Shown: in pieces, positions 22,476-32,889 of the stretch
Position numbering within the stretch: the stretch's first letter is position 1
Layout: each line of letters begins with the position of its first letter
Source of the DNA: Apoda limacodes
Lineage: Eukaryota > Arthropoda > Insecta > Lepidoptera > Limacodidae
DNA length: 64,000 bases
Assembly (NCBI GenBank): GCA_946406115.1
Contig: OX291554.1
Location: forward strand, 14,705,092-14,769,091
Reading direction: 5' to 3'
Program-made: the position numbers and the translations under genes
Notes under the pieces: generated by a model
What the model saw: only the letters and a program-made list of their open reading frames with translations
Databases searched by the model: none
Told to the model about the DNA's origin: nothing

Positions 22476-23692
22476 TTTATTAATGTTTAATGAAGATTAG
22501 AGCATCATTTCTTTTATAGAACGCTCAGCAAGACACAACAAAGGGTTTAAGTTGATTGATGGGTGTGCCATATTCGCTGCCTGTGTCTCGTGACTACTAT
22601 TACGAATTCTATTGATGCAACATTTACTTACTCGATAAAAAGATAAACTATACAAAAAACAATTCAAGGGCTTATTATGCGAATCAGCGACAACGTATAA
22701 AAACTCGCTTTTACTAGCAAAGCATTTTAGAACAAGAAGAAGTTAATATATAAATAGGACTTCGTTTTAACTAGTGGTTTAGTTGATATTAACCAAAACT
22801 AAATTTATTATATTGGAGAGTGCTGAAATTCATGACACAGGTTAATTCCTCATTTGTATGTCAGAGCTTAAAATTATTTAACCACAAAGAATTTTATCTT
22901 TTATTAGCCATTCTTTTGTATATAACTATGTTTATGTTTAACTAAACTTAAATAAACAATAATAAACTTATATATCGATATCCATATTCTTTGATTACTA
23001 TCACGAATTCTACTGATGCAGTGTTTCATCTTTAAGATGTTAAAGAAGCGCCGTGTGGTTGCGCAGACAATATGACGATATAAAGTTGTTGGCCTTAAGT
23101 AGCCTTAATAGTTGGCACAATAGTAGCGCGTAAGCTTCGACATCAGAGCGTCACCCGAGGGCGGTCGTGACCGATGCGCGTGCGCCGCCGCCGTTGTCAT
23201 GAGCCACCGCGATTATTGTGTCGAGCCTCTCCGCCTGTCACGATCATTGACAATGAAAAAGCAAAGGAAGAAATCAATTAATTTGACTGACTTCGGGGAA
23301 CTCCGATACAGTCGATCACAGTTGAGGGCGAGTGAGAGAGAAAAAAAAACAGTGTCAACCGTTAAGCTTTTTTTTGTGGGCGTAACAGTTTTTTAGTCTT
23401 AAATTTTTTTTTACAATTTTACGTAGTAGGAAGTCGAAAAGATTTAGCACAATAAATAACACATACTGGTTCACTTTAAATACAGTACTGGCATGGACCT
23501 GCGCGCCTCAGTGTGCCTCAGGGGACCTTTTACAAGTATATGGGGTTTTATTGCTCGCTTCAAAAATAGTAAGCCATAGGTTAACAGTTTTAACAGCCGA
23601 TTTTTTTTTACCCTAAACTTATGTAAGCAAAAGTTGAAATCCGTAGATTAGGACCATTGCAAGATATAAGAGGTTGTTGCCTTAGCTGCTCT
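22476..23692. other. Non-coding DNA with a GC-rich island at 23.1-23.35 kb
   Basis: AT-rich except about 23100-23345, which is CpG-containing (for example GATGCGCGTGCGCCGCCGCC near 23170). The plus-strand ORF at 23199-23396 is basic and low-complexity with no family match. The island might be a promoter or other conserved non-coding sequence; nothing in the sequence decides this. Confidence 0.35.
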
Positions 23693-23957
23693 AAGTTCCC
23701 ACTGCAGGGGCACAGTCTTCTTCCAGAACTGAGGCTTAGGCCATCCGCCGCGCTGGCTTCACGGGCGGTGGACGTTGTCTAGCTAGTATGGTCACATGAC
23801 TGTCAGAGTTTCAAAGCTGCCCATGAGGCCTTTAATGACTGTTGTCAATTGACAGTATTGACAGTACCATGCAGCCAGAACTGACGTGTCCTCCAAAATC
23901 GGTACGTAAGAGCTTAGAAAAATATGCCAGCAGGCGGTCACCCATCCAAATACTGAC
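23693..23957. mobile_element. SINE-like fragments including a 5S rRNA-like piece
   Basis: TTCCCACTGCAGGGGCACAG and GGCTTAGGCCATC (23696-23743) resemble a very common lepidopteran SINE-like repeat (CCACTGCTGGGCA...TTAGGCCAT). At 23931-23957, CAGGCGGTCACCCATCCAAA plus TACTGAC matches the reverse complement of the 3' control region of insect 5S rRNA with about one mismatch. The piece stops where the next element begins (23966). Confidence 0.5.
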
Positions 23958-23965
23958 GCTTAGTC

Positions 23966-24305
23966 CATAATATTATAAATGCAAATGTAACTCTGCCTGT
24001 CTGTTTTTTTATATACCACTAAGGTGGCAAACAAGCCTACGGACCACCTGATGGTAAACGGTCACCGTGGCTTATGGACGCTTGCAACACCAGGGTTATC
24101 ACTCGGGCGTTGTCGAGTTATATCTGTCTGCCTGTTACCTCTTCACACTTAAATTACTGTGCCGATTAGGATAAAATTTGGCATACAGATAGTTTTAGTG
24201 TCGAAAAACGTGAGTCGGATTTTTTTGTATAATTGAGGAGATGCCGTTGCAATCTTACACCAATAACCGAATTTAGGGCGGGTGAAACCCTGGGCAAAAG
24301 CTAGT
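23966..24305 (+). mobile_element. TAATATTATAAATGC-type element interrupted by a second element
   Basis: The host element starts CATAATATTATAAATGC and ends GGGCAAAAGCTAGT; its middle (CTGTTACCTCTTCACACTTAA) and end match the copies at 41952-42228 and 58664-58945. Between CTGCCTGTCTGTT and CTGTCTGCCTGTT it carries an unrelated insert (24005-24115), so those two short stretches look like a target-site duplication. Confidence 0.65.
24005..24115 (+). mobile_element. Short lepidopteran SINE-like element nested in another repeat
   Basis: It has the core ACTAAGGTGGCAAACAAGCC, then ACCTGATGGTAAACGGTCACCG, GGCTTATGGACGCTTGCAAC and ACCAGGGTTATCACTCGGGC. A second copy of the same family lies in reverse at 61345-61460. 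No coding capacity; probably mobilised by a LINE. Confidence 0.65.
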
Positions 24306-27173
24306 CTTTCCAATATACGAATGCAACTCGCTCACGAGGTCCTATTATTTCAAATAAATATGTTAATAATTTGCAACGTAATGCATACATACACATAAAT
24401 GAACTGTCCGACAAATTGGTGCATGGTAACGGTAGGCCTCCCGCCCTGCCTCCGTGTTGCGCACGAGTACCGATCTTAATCGCGCTTCCTGTTGCCTATC
24501 CACATAAATTTTAAAAACAATTAAGGTATGGTCCATTTTTTTTTTGTCTTTTTCATATACTTTTCGATTTTTAAGCATGCACCTTTAGAATCAAGCTCCG
24601 ATATTAATTCTAATATATTTATAGGGTATGTCATGAATTAGTCGAAACAGATTTTATATTACTTTAAACATCATGCTGAAAAGCATTATTTGGAACTATA
24701 AATAACCTTATAATAAACATATGCAAAAGAATTTCTAATATTCGTAGAAATAGTTAGTGCCGCTGAAGTAGATTCCATAAAGCACTGTTGCATTTTGTCG
24801 CTTTGCTAGACTACCGTTAACGGTACCTTCCGATTGAGTATCAATTTGTCGTCGAACGGCCGACACCATACCGGTACACACTGGCCACTTCAACAGCAAT
24901 AAACGCAAATGTGTACGATTTATGTTAACATTCTACCTAATTCGTACTTTCACGCAAATGTCAAAGAACTGGCATAAACTTTAATATGAGTTAGAAAATA
25001 GTACATTGTGTATCAAGGGTGGTAAGGAGAAAATTAGTAACGAGACATGACTCGAGTTTGTAAATTCCGGACCGCCCGTGTTACACCCAATGTTTTTCAT
25101 CACATTTGAGGGTAAAACAATAAAAATATAAGGTTAATAAATACACAAACTCACCAAAACACAATTTAAATGGCGGGAATAGAAGCAGAGAAAACAACGC
25201 CGCCGCCAGATGGCGGTTTTGGCTGTAGTAAAAACTTGTAATTGCTCGCTTGTACGCGTAGTCAATATTTTGAACAGACAGCTTTAATACATACTTGATA
25301 AAGTAAGCGAGTCCGTGAATTGTATGAACGCGAGCTTTGCTTTAAGAAAAATAAAATTTACAATGAAAAAGCTCGTGGGAGTCATTAAGGTCCTAGCACA
25401 CGCTTTACCTGCACGCAATGACACTGTTTCCGAGTGTGATGAAAAGAAATGAAAAAAATAATTGCAAATCGTTTGAAATCTTTCCGCTCCTGTTCATTTG
25501 TCTATCTGCGTTAGTGCCACAGCAAGGTGTCTAATTTGAAATATTAATATTTTTTGTGTCAATATTTATTTGTACAAAAAATGTTCTACATTTGTATAAA
25601 TATTATGAAGAATGTAACATACCTTGCTGTAACATATTTATAGCAAGGTTTTTAGTTTGATTTTAAAATTCTCTTGGGGTAAATTTTAGTAGGAGTTGGC
25701 AACACTGAACATTTGTAGAATAACAAGTAACAGCTCAGTCTAACTACGCATATCGTCCCTAGGTGCGATACACTCATAAATTGAATCTATTATCACGCTC
25801 TGATACATATTTCGATAGTGAATGGAATAGGAATATAATTAACAACGCTCTATGCATAGTTTATGGTCTATGATAATATGGGAAGCTACTGCTGTGGATA
25901 ATCGAAGGCAGTTAAACTCCATAGGCAAATACCTTTAGAACAATGGTAGGTAGGTACGTACACGCGGAAAAATTACCTAGTGTGGGAAAGGCTTTTGAAG
26001 GAAATGGTAGCGTCATCTCTTCGACTCGCATGGGGGACTGTCGACCGCAAAGAATCCACGGCTCACCATAATGACAGCCACTCGTACGTGATAGATTCGA
26101 TTTACAGGTTGGCTTCAATTTTCCACAGGTGCAGCAGTACATGCAGCAAATTGGATTGCGGCTTCGTAAATATCCGCAGGAACCGAATCCGTGTTATTGG
26201 TTGCTGACATAGAAAATCTCGTAACAAATCTTTTCTTCTAATCTTTTTTTTTCATCAAGAATCCTTAGTGGTCCCTCAATTATTTTTATACTATACATAT
26301 CACTTTCTTGCAACGATTCGATTTAAGGACATTGGGTCTTAATTTTTGACTTAAATTTATGCATGCATATATTCACGTTTAAAAGCTCTATGCTTTGTAC
26401 TGTTGCTATCGGGGCCGCGCCTTACGCACGAAACGCTAGGTTCCGAACGCAACCTGTTTTGTTTCTGGCAACACTCTATGGTTGTGAATAGTTAATACTT
26501 GTAAAGCAGGACAAATCAGAAGTTTCCCAAAATGGTTTTGCCACTATCATTTAAATTTTAAACTAAAATTCATATCAGTGTTGTTTGTGCGATTTTCTTT
26601 ACACCTCTGTTATTATAATAAAGTTTTGAAGACAAGTTAGGTTTTCTATGTTGAACCATGACTAAGTATATTTTATGTACGACATGCCTAGAAATATGAT
26701 TTTCTATTGATTCGCTCATGTGTGTGATGTTTTGAAACTTGCTTCCTTTTGTGCCTCTACAAATTTCGAACAACATGCTAAATCTTTTAATATTGTCATA
26801 GGAATAACTATCGAAAAAAAATACTATTGTATGACAAGCATATAAAACTTTTTTTTTATTTGGTGGGAATATACTCGTATTTCCTGGCCGAAATATGAAA
26901 TATTAAAAAAAAATATTTGAAGATTAAATAACAACCCAGACGGATTGTTTTTTGTAGCGTATGTATCACCGTTAACCTGGACGCAATTAGAGAAGTCAGT
27001 GCTCGCACGTTGACGTATCAGTACACAAATGTCGGCTTGGCAATAACAAAATTACGTAAGACATGTCGGTAATTACTAATTGGTTGGCCATCAAGTGAAT
27101 GCTACCTGTGTACGGTACGCAAGTGGCCGGTCCGCCTTTAACGGTACTTTGATAAACTCCACTAGACGCATTA
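24306..27173. other. AT-rich non-coding DNA
   Basis: No supported gene. At 25198-25215 there is CCGCCAGATGGCGG, a perfect 6-base inverted repeat around GA. It lies in a minus-strand segment (about 25153-25235) bounded by a fair acceptor (TTTTTACTACAG) and a donor (TTTTG|GTGAGTTTG). ORFs at 25912-26207 have no family features. Confidence 0.35.
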
Positions 27174-27542
27174 ATGACGTTTTTATTACCATTTTGTGCT
27201 TAAAAATAAATTGTTGCAGTAATAAGTTGCTTAACAAAGTTAGGTTTAACTATACATTTAGGTTTATTTCAATTAAAATTACAAAACATTATGTTAATTA
27301 CAAAGTAAGTAACTAAACGTCTTCAGCAAACATTGTGTGTAAAATTGAACATAAGCATGAATAAGAAAGTTTAGATAAAAAGAAAATTTCGATCGGAATT
27401 TCTGACTTTAGTAAGATGGTAGCTAAGTATAGTTCCTCACACATATTTAATTGTTGAGGACTGTATGAATATAAATGAATAGAAGACACTAGCGAAGGAT
27501 AACCATTTAACATTTTAGTAAAACACGTAAAATCTTAAATGA
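27174..27542 (+). repeat. Left arm of a 369-base inverted repeat
   Basis: From ATGACGTTTTTATTACC to CTTAAATGA. It is the reverse complement of 28544-28912 with about eight mismatches and no gaps by eye (about 98% identity). The small ORFs inside the two arms are therefore mirror copies of the same repeat, not genes. Confidence 0.9.
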
Positions 27543-28543
27543 AATTATTAATTCATTTCAACACGTAAATAAGTTATTCTATGAACCCAGTACGTGATCT
27601 CTCGTATTTGCCAAATTTCATCCAAAACCGTCCAGTTTATGCGTAATTAAGTAACAATCATCGTTATAAACTTTTAAATTTATAAAATAATTATGAGTAG
27701 TCAGTGAAAAGCTAATTTTTAAAGGCAAAATTGCTAGTCTACAATTTGATATAAAAGTTTCGTACAAAAAATAAAAGAAAAAATTAAAAGACGTTAAGGG
27801 AATCACACTCTTTTAAAGAGTAAAAAAATACGGCTATTGTAATCGTAAAGAGGGATGTACTGTTTGACTTCGTAAATCTTTCGGCCCTTGTAACGAATAA
27901 AAGGAAAGAATACTTGCAGATAGAATCGACGTAGAACAAGCTAAAGCATAAAGCTCGCAATGCGGGCAATAAATATGGCGCCGCGAACGCACGTTCAATA
28001 CTTATTCATATCTCTCATATACGGCACGGGACCTTATATTTCATTCTGATGCTTCTGCCAAGGGCGCAGGTGTTTGAGATTACGTGTTCTAAAATCATTT
28101 ATGACTGCTTTTAATATCAATGCTCTATATGGCATTAGAATTTTGTTATTGAAAATATATATAATAATCAAGGATATATCTATTATTAACTAAGACTAAG
28201 TTAGAACCGAACTAAGTTAAAAAGCTTGTTCGTAGCCCGAAAGATCTTATAAAAGTTTAATGTTTATCGCCATTGTTATTTGTCATGACAATTACTGTAC
28301 TCGTAGACGACACGCGATCACTCACACACATACATACCTACTCTTATTTTATATCTATACCTATCATAGTATGCCTATTATGTAAAATAGTATATACTTG
28401 TGATTGAGGGTGCTTTTTAACTTATAAAGACTTGAAGGTAGCTCAAGTATGTGGCAAGATACAAAGCACAGCAGTCATTAGATGCGATTCAGGCGTCAGT
28501 CGTCTTTCGATACTCGTCCGTTCGCTTTTGACCTACAATTAAC

Positions 28544-28912
28544 TCATTTAAGATTTTACGTGTTTTACTAAAATGTTAAATGGTTATGCTTCGCTAGTGT
28601 CTTCTATTCATTTATATTCATACAGTCCTCAACAATGAAATATGTGTGAGGAACTGTACTTACCTACCATCTTACTAAAGTCAGAAATTCCGATCGAAAT
28701 TTTCTTTTTATCTAAACTTTCTTATTCATGCTTATGTTAAATTTTACACACAATCTTTGCTGAAGACGTTTAGTTACTTACTTTGTAATTAACATAATGT
28801 TTTGTAATTTTAATTGAAATAAATCTAAATGTATAGTTAAACCTAACTTTGTTAAGCAACTTATTACTGCAACAATTTATTGTTAAGCACAAAATGGTAA
28901 TAAAAACGTCAT
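28544..28912 (-). repeat. Right arm of the 369-base inverted repeat
   Basis: From TCATTTAAG to GGTAATAAAAACGTCAT, mirror of 27174-27542. The 1001 bases between the arms (27543-28543) are AT-rich, carry no transposase-like ORF and share no terminal sequence, so the pair could be one foldback unit or two oppositely oriented insertions of the same short element. Confidence 0.9.
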
Positions 28913-29124
28913 ATTGATTCAGATTACTATAGTAATAAGTTTTTTTGCAGATATAACTGCTGGCACAGCTAGTTACTAAATAAACATGTTTTACCGCTTT
29001 TTGTAGAAATCTTTTTAATGACCTTGTTTGATTCAAATTATATATACTTGCGTCCAAAAATAATATCGAATCGCAGTTTTGATATCAAAGTTCCTTATAT
29101 GGTTTCTATACAGTAATATGGAGA

Positions 29125-29275
29125 GAATGGTTTCGGCGCCTATCGTAGGCGGGTCGAAGTAACGTTGAGCTTATTCCGGAAGGCCGGGCGGCGTTTCGCC
29201 CTGCAGCGAACACGACGCCGCCCCCGCCTACTGCGCATGCCGCCATTGTTCCTCCCAGCCCTACTATTTGCTAAC
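29125..29275. promoter_or_regulatory. CpG-rich island with NRF1-like and YY1/Pho-like motifs
   Basis: Very GC-rich against the AT background. It contains GCCGGGCGGCGTTTCGCCC, TACTGCGCATGCCGCC (close to the NRF1 palindrome) and GCCGCCATTGTT (a YY1/Pho-like core). Such clusters are common in broadly used promoters. No exon start can be assigned on either strand, so the regulatory role is inference. Confidence 0.3.
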
Positions 29276-29526
29276 AATTAAACCTTAAACTTTACGATCT
29301 TCGTTCTAATGTTAGTTACGTTTTGCACAACTGGTATTTTGTATTGTTGGTAATTATTACTGGTATAATGGTATTAAAACTATTTAATAACTTTGTATTC
29401 AAAACGTTTGGAAAAACCTAACTTGAATAAAAAAACTTTGACCATGATCGTGGTTTTACTGTATTATTTTAATAATATATACAAAATTATATAAACTAAA
29501 TAATAATATTAACAAAACTAAACGTA

Positions 29527-29631
29527 TTAAAGTCGCCAATAGGTATAAAATTTATATATATATTTTTATAATTGTAGTAGTAAATATAAAAAGTACCAAA
29601 TAGTAAATTTTATAGCTATTGGCGACTTTAA
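29527..29631. mobile_element. 105-base MITE with 28-base terminal inverted repeats and TA flanks
   Basis: It starts TTAAAGTCGCCAATAGGTAT and ends with the reverse complement (ATAGCTATTGGCGACTTTAA). Each end is directly flanked by TA (29525-29526 and 29632-29633), as expected for Tc1/mariner-type target duplication. The interior is AT-only; non-autonomous. Confidence 0.8.
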
Positions 29632-30048
29632 TAAGTCATTTTTGTTTAATTATGGCTGATGGACAGACAGTGAGTCAAGGAAAATAAAAGCTTGTAAAAA
29701 GCATAGAGTGAATTTACCTCTTAATCGTAGAAGACATCTAGTATGCAAAAGAAATTTAGTCTAGTAGCTATAAGACGAAATTAGACTGAAACTAATGGCT
29801 CGTTTATTTAATGGCAATCGAGTTTTTATTAGATAAGTTAGATGTCGAAAATTTAAATTTTCTACTGCATCTTTAACCTAAACCAATCAGGAGTTTTAAT
29901 CTGCACCTACGATAAAACTAATTAGTCTAGGTTTGTTTTTTTATTTTTTCTACGAAATAGGATTTTATCCTAATTAGTAGTTAAAAGAGTCATTAGTTTT
30001 GATTACTTAATAAAATTCTAATTATAGTAAATAAAAACCAACTTGCAA

Positions 30049-30276
30049 TAAAAAGTGTCTGCTATTAGAATTTAAGATCAAATTATTTTCTCATACCAAT
30101 AAAATAAAAGCGGCAATGTGCGAGTCGGACTCGCGAATGTAGTGTTCCGTAACATTATCTATATAAAAAGTGTCTGCTATTAGAATTAAGATCAAATTAT
30201 TTTCTCATACCAATAAAATAAAACCGGCAATGTGCGAGTCGGACTCGCGAATGTAGTGTTCCGTAACATTATCTAT
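30049..30276 (+). repeat. 115-base tandem duplication of a lepidopteran repeat's 5' part
   Basis: Copy 1 (30049-30163) and copy 2 (30164 to about 30276) both run from TAAAAAGTGTCTGCTATTAG to GTTCCGTAACATTATCTAT. They differ by a one-base deletion and a G/C change, so the duplication is recent. Each contains GTGCGAGTCGGACTCGCGAA. Confidence 0.88.
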
Positions 30277-30630
30277 AAAAGCGGCAAAAAATCACGTTTG
30301 TTGTATGGGAGCCCCAAATATTTGTTTTATTTTAATTTAATTATCTATTTTTAAAGTTAATATATAACTAAATAGTCTGTGCCGTTATGAATATCGAGCA
30401 AAAACAAGCCAAAAAATCACGTATGTTGTATGGGAGCCCCCTTATATTTATTTTATACTGTTTTTTAATTATTTGTTGTTATAGTGGCAACAGAAAAACA
30501 TCATCTGTAAAATTTTAACTGTCTATTACGGTTTATGAGATACAGGCTGGTGACATACGGACAGACGAACGAACAGCAAGTCTTAGTAATAGGGTCCCAT
30601 TTTGTACCCTTTGGGTACGGAACCCTAAAA
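30111..30630 (+). mobile_element. GTGCGAGTCGGACTCGC...TTTGGGTACGGAACCC repeat, nearly full length
   Basis: It starts with GTGCGAGTCGGACTCGCG, passes AAAAAATCACGTTTGTTGTA and ATGGGAGCCCC (twice, about 120 bases apart), then GTGGCAACAG and GAGATACAGGCTGGTGACAT, and ends AGTCTTAGTAATAGGGTCCC then CTTTGGGTACGGAACCCTAA. I know this element as widespread and well conserved in moths and butterflies. It has no ORF. Diverged or partial copies are at 48411-48892 and 58051-58080. Confidence 0.75.
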
Positions 30631-31764
30631 ACAAGAATGCTTACTTGTAACCTACCAGTAACAAATACAATTAAAAAATCAAATATAAAAATGATATAAA
30701 GTATTAAAAACAAGTTTGAAAATGCCATGACATTTGCTTTCAAAATTTAAGAAAAGTAAATTAATTGGTAATAACCAAGAAACAGTGTTAATGGTATATG
30801 TCCACATAATCAGATGTTTGAATATTGAATGCATTTAGCTAGATACATTTTTAAGAAATAAATAATTAAACTGGGTCGTCAGCAATTCTCACTATACTGT
30901 TTATTAAAAATGGAAGACTTTTTCATTTTGTGTCTGTGAAAGTTTCCTAAAAGTAGAATGCTTTCGTTTTCAAATTTTGCTGCTTTTACGTTTTTAATAT
31001 CACCTTTGCTCATCACTTTTATATAAGCACTGATGTCGTTATTGATAAACATTGGCTAAGTGATTATAGCCGAATAATTTCGATCAAATCATTAAGCGTG
31101 ATAGGATCTATTGTATGTATAGTGCAACAAACTTTTCTGACCTGGTAGTCAAAAATCAAAACTTCAAACTGTGAACTTACAACGTCACTACCAAACACCC
31201 GAGGTCAGAGGGTCAGAAAAGTTTCTTGCACTAAGAATTTGCGCTTTGAATAAAAATTGAACCTGCATAGTGTCAGATTTCAGAGTGTAACTTTTTCGAA
31301 AACTAGTTACATTCTAATTATTGATAACATAATGTATTTTTTGCACCAACCGACTACCACTTTTTTTGTATTTTGACAGTAGACAGACAGCTAGTTGGAC
31401 AGTAAAATTTCTTTCCAAGAAAAAGTTTAAATGATCTTCCAATTAGATGGCATCAATGTATAAACAACGGGGGAAGATATTTTAATTAAAAATATTTCAT
31501 CTTACAAATTACTATAGTTTTTCATTACGAAACAGCAATGTCATACTTCACTCCTAATATTTTTACTTTTAAGGGAAATTTACATAAGTACCTATGTTAT
31601 ACTGACAACAAAAACATTAACCGTAGAATTGTAATGTCTTAAACGAAATAGAACTATAAATAACAAACAAGAGACAATTGTGTCGAGTATAAAGCCGTTA
31701 GATAGAAGGGCGCTGTTAGCAAGTATCTAGTCTTTTAGTATTTACCATACCAGTGTACAGACAC
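30631..31764. other. AT-rich non-coding DNA
   Basis: No gene. A fragment CCAACCGACTACCAC near 31347 resembles the ends of the foldback repeat at 62.5 kb. Confidence 0.4.
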
Positions 31765-31857
31765 GATCTGTGTGCCATCTGCGGCGCATTAAGGTGACCT
31801 GTGTACCATCCATTCATGGCACATCAGACCTTTGTCCCATCCACGGTACATTAAGCT
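31765..31857. repeat. 31-base minisatellite, three copies
   Basis: Copies start at 31765 (GATCTGTGTGCCATCTGCGG), 31796 (GACCTGTGTACCATCCATTC) and 31827 (GACCTTTGTCCCATCCACGG), each exactly 31 bases, with most ending ..CATTAAG. GC content is above background. Confidence 0.85.
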
Positions 31858-32657
31858 TATATGAAATTGATTGATTGCTCGATACAGAGTGCTGAAACAC
31901 TGCGCCCTGTATGCACAAACTCAAATAGGCTGCTGTAACGTAGTAATGGAACTTTTAGAAAGCTGTTGACATGTGATAAATTCAAATCGATTGCTTTCGA
32001 TCAATTCATGTGCCCAAAATAAGACAAATTCAACTAGATAACTCATATCGTGGATGTTATTAGTCAAACTACGATCTCCTGTCCCAGATTCTTTGAATAT
32101 GGACTGTAAAAGTGATGTAGGTTACGTTTAATAAATACTTAATGCTCGCGAGTACAATAAGCAGTAATTTAGAATCATCTCCTTTCATTGATGCAAATCA
32201 TTAACAATTAAATTAAAAGCCTATCAATCATAGCTTAGTCTGTGTATGTAGCGGATGTTATAAACTGTCCGTCATTTCGCTTGACTGTTTAATTATAAAG
32301 GAATAGCGGACGTGTTTGTTATAAACATACAATTTATGCTGCCCAAAAACAATTATATACTCTTACCCGTGACCCATTTTTATTAAAAAATATTTAATGT
32401 TTATTACGAATCGAGTGCAATTAACAAGGGCGTGAAAGTTTAAACGGTTCAATGTAATAACGGTTCATCATTGTTTAATGGTCTTTTCATAAGCTTTTAG
32501 GGTATTTTAGTTGCTCCGAAATTTAAACTGCGGAAGAGGTTCCGTTCTTCGTGAGAACTTCTCACAAAGAACTGCTATTGTTACTTTGTTTCACGAAAAC
32601 AAAAGTGCACCACATGTATATGTAAAAATAATAACAGTTTTGACACTAATCTCTTTT

Positions 32658-32889
32658 AATTACCTACGTGATCCATTTTGTGTTAATGTCTGTACATCAT
32701 CTGTTCGTTTAAAGTTCGTAGATTATTTCGTATATAATAATGTGGTTCATCTTGCAAAGTATTGTTAACATGAAATTACCTACATGTTCCATTTTGTGTT
32801 CATATCCGTAAATCATCTGTTCGTTTAAAGTTCGTAGATTATTTCGTATATGATAATGTGGTTCATCTTGCAAAGTATTGTTAACATGG
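32658..32889. repeat. 116-base tandem duplication
   Basis: Copy 1 (32658-32773) and copy 2 (32774-32889) share CATCTGTTCGTTTAAAGTTC, GTAGATTATTTCGTATAT and CATCTTGCAAAGTATTGTTA with only a few differences. Predicted ORFs here simply run through the repeat. Confidence 0.9.

Noticed and set aside
27080..29057. ORFs of 66-95 codons around 27.1-27.5 and 28.8-29.1 kb
   Set aside because: They encode the same residues because they lie in the two arms of the inverted repeat; no domain is present.
31765..31857. CRISPR array
   Set aside because: The 31-base units are contiguous with no spacers, in a eukaryotic genome; this is a minisatellite.
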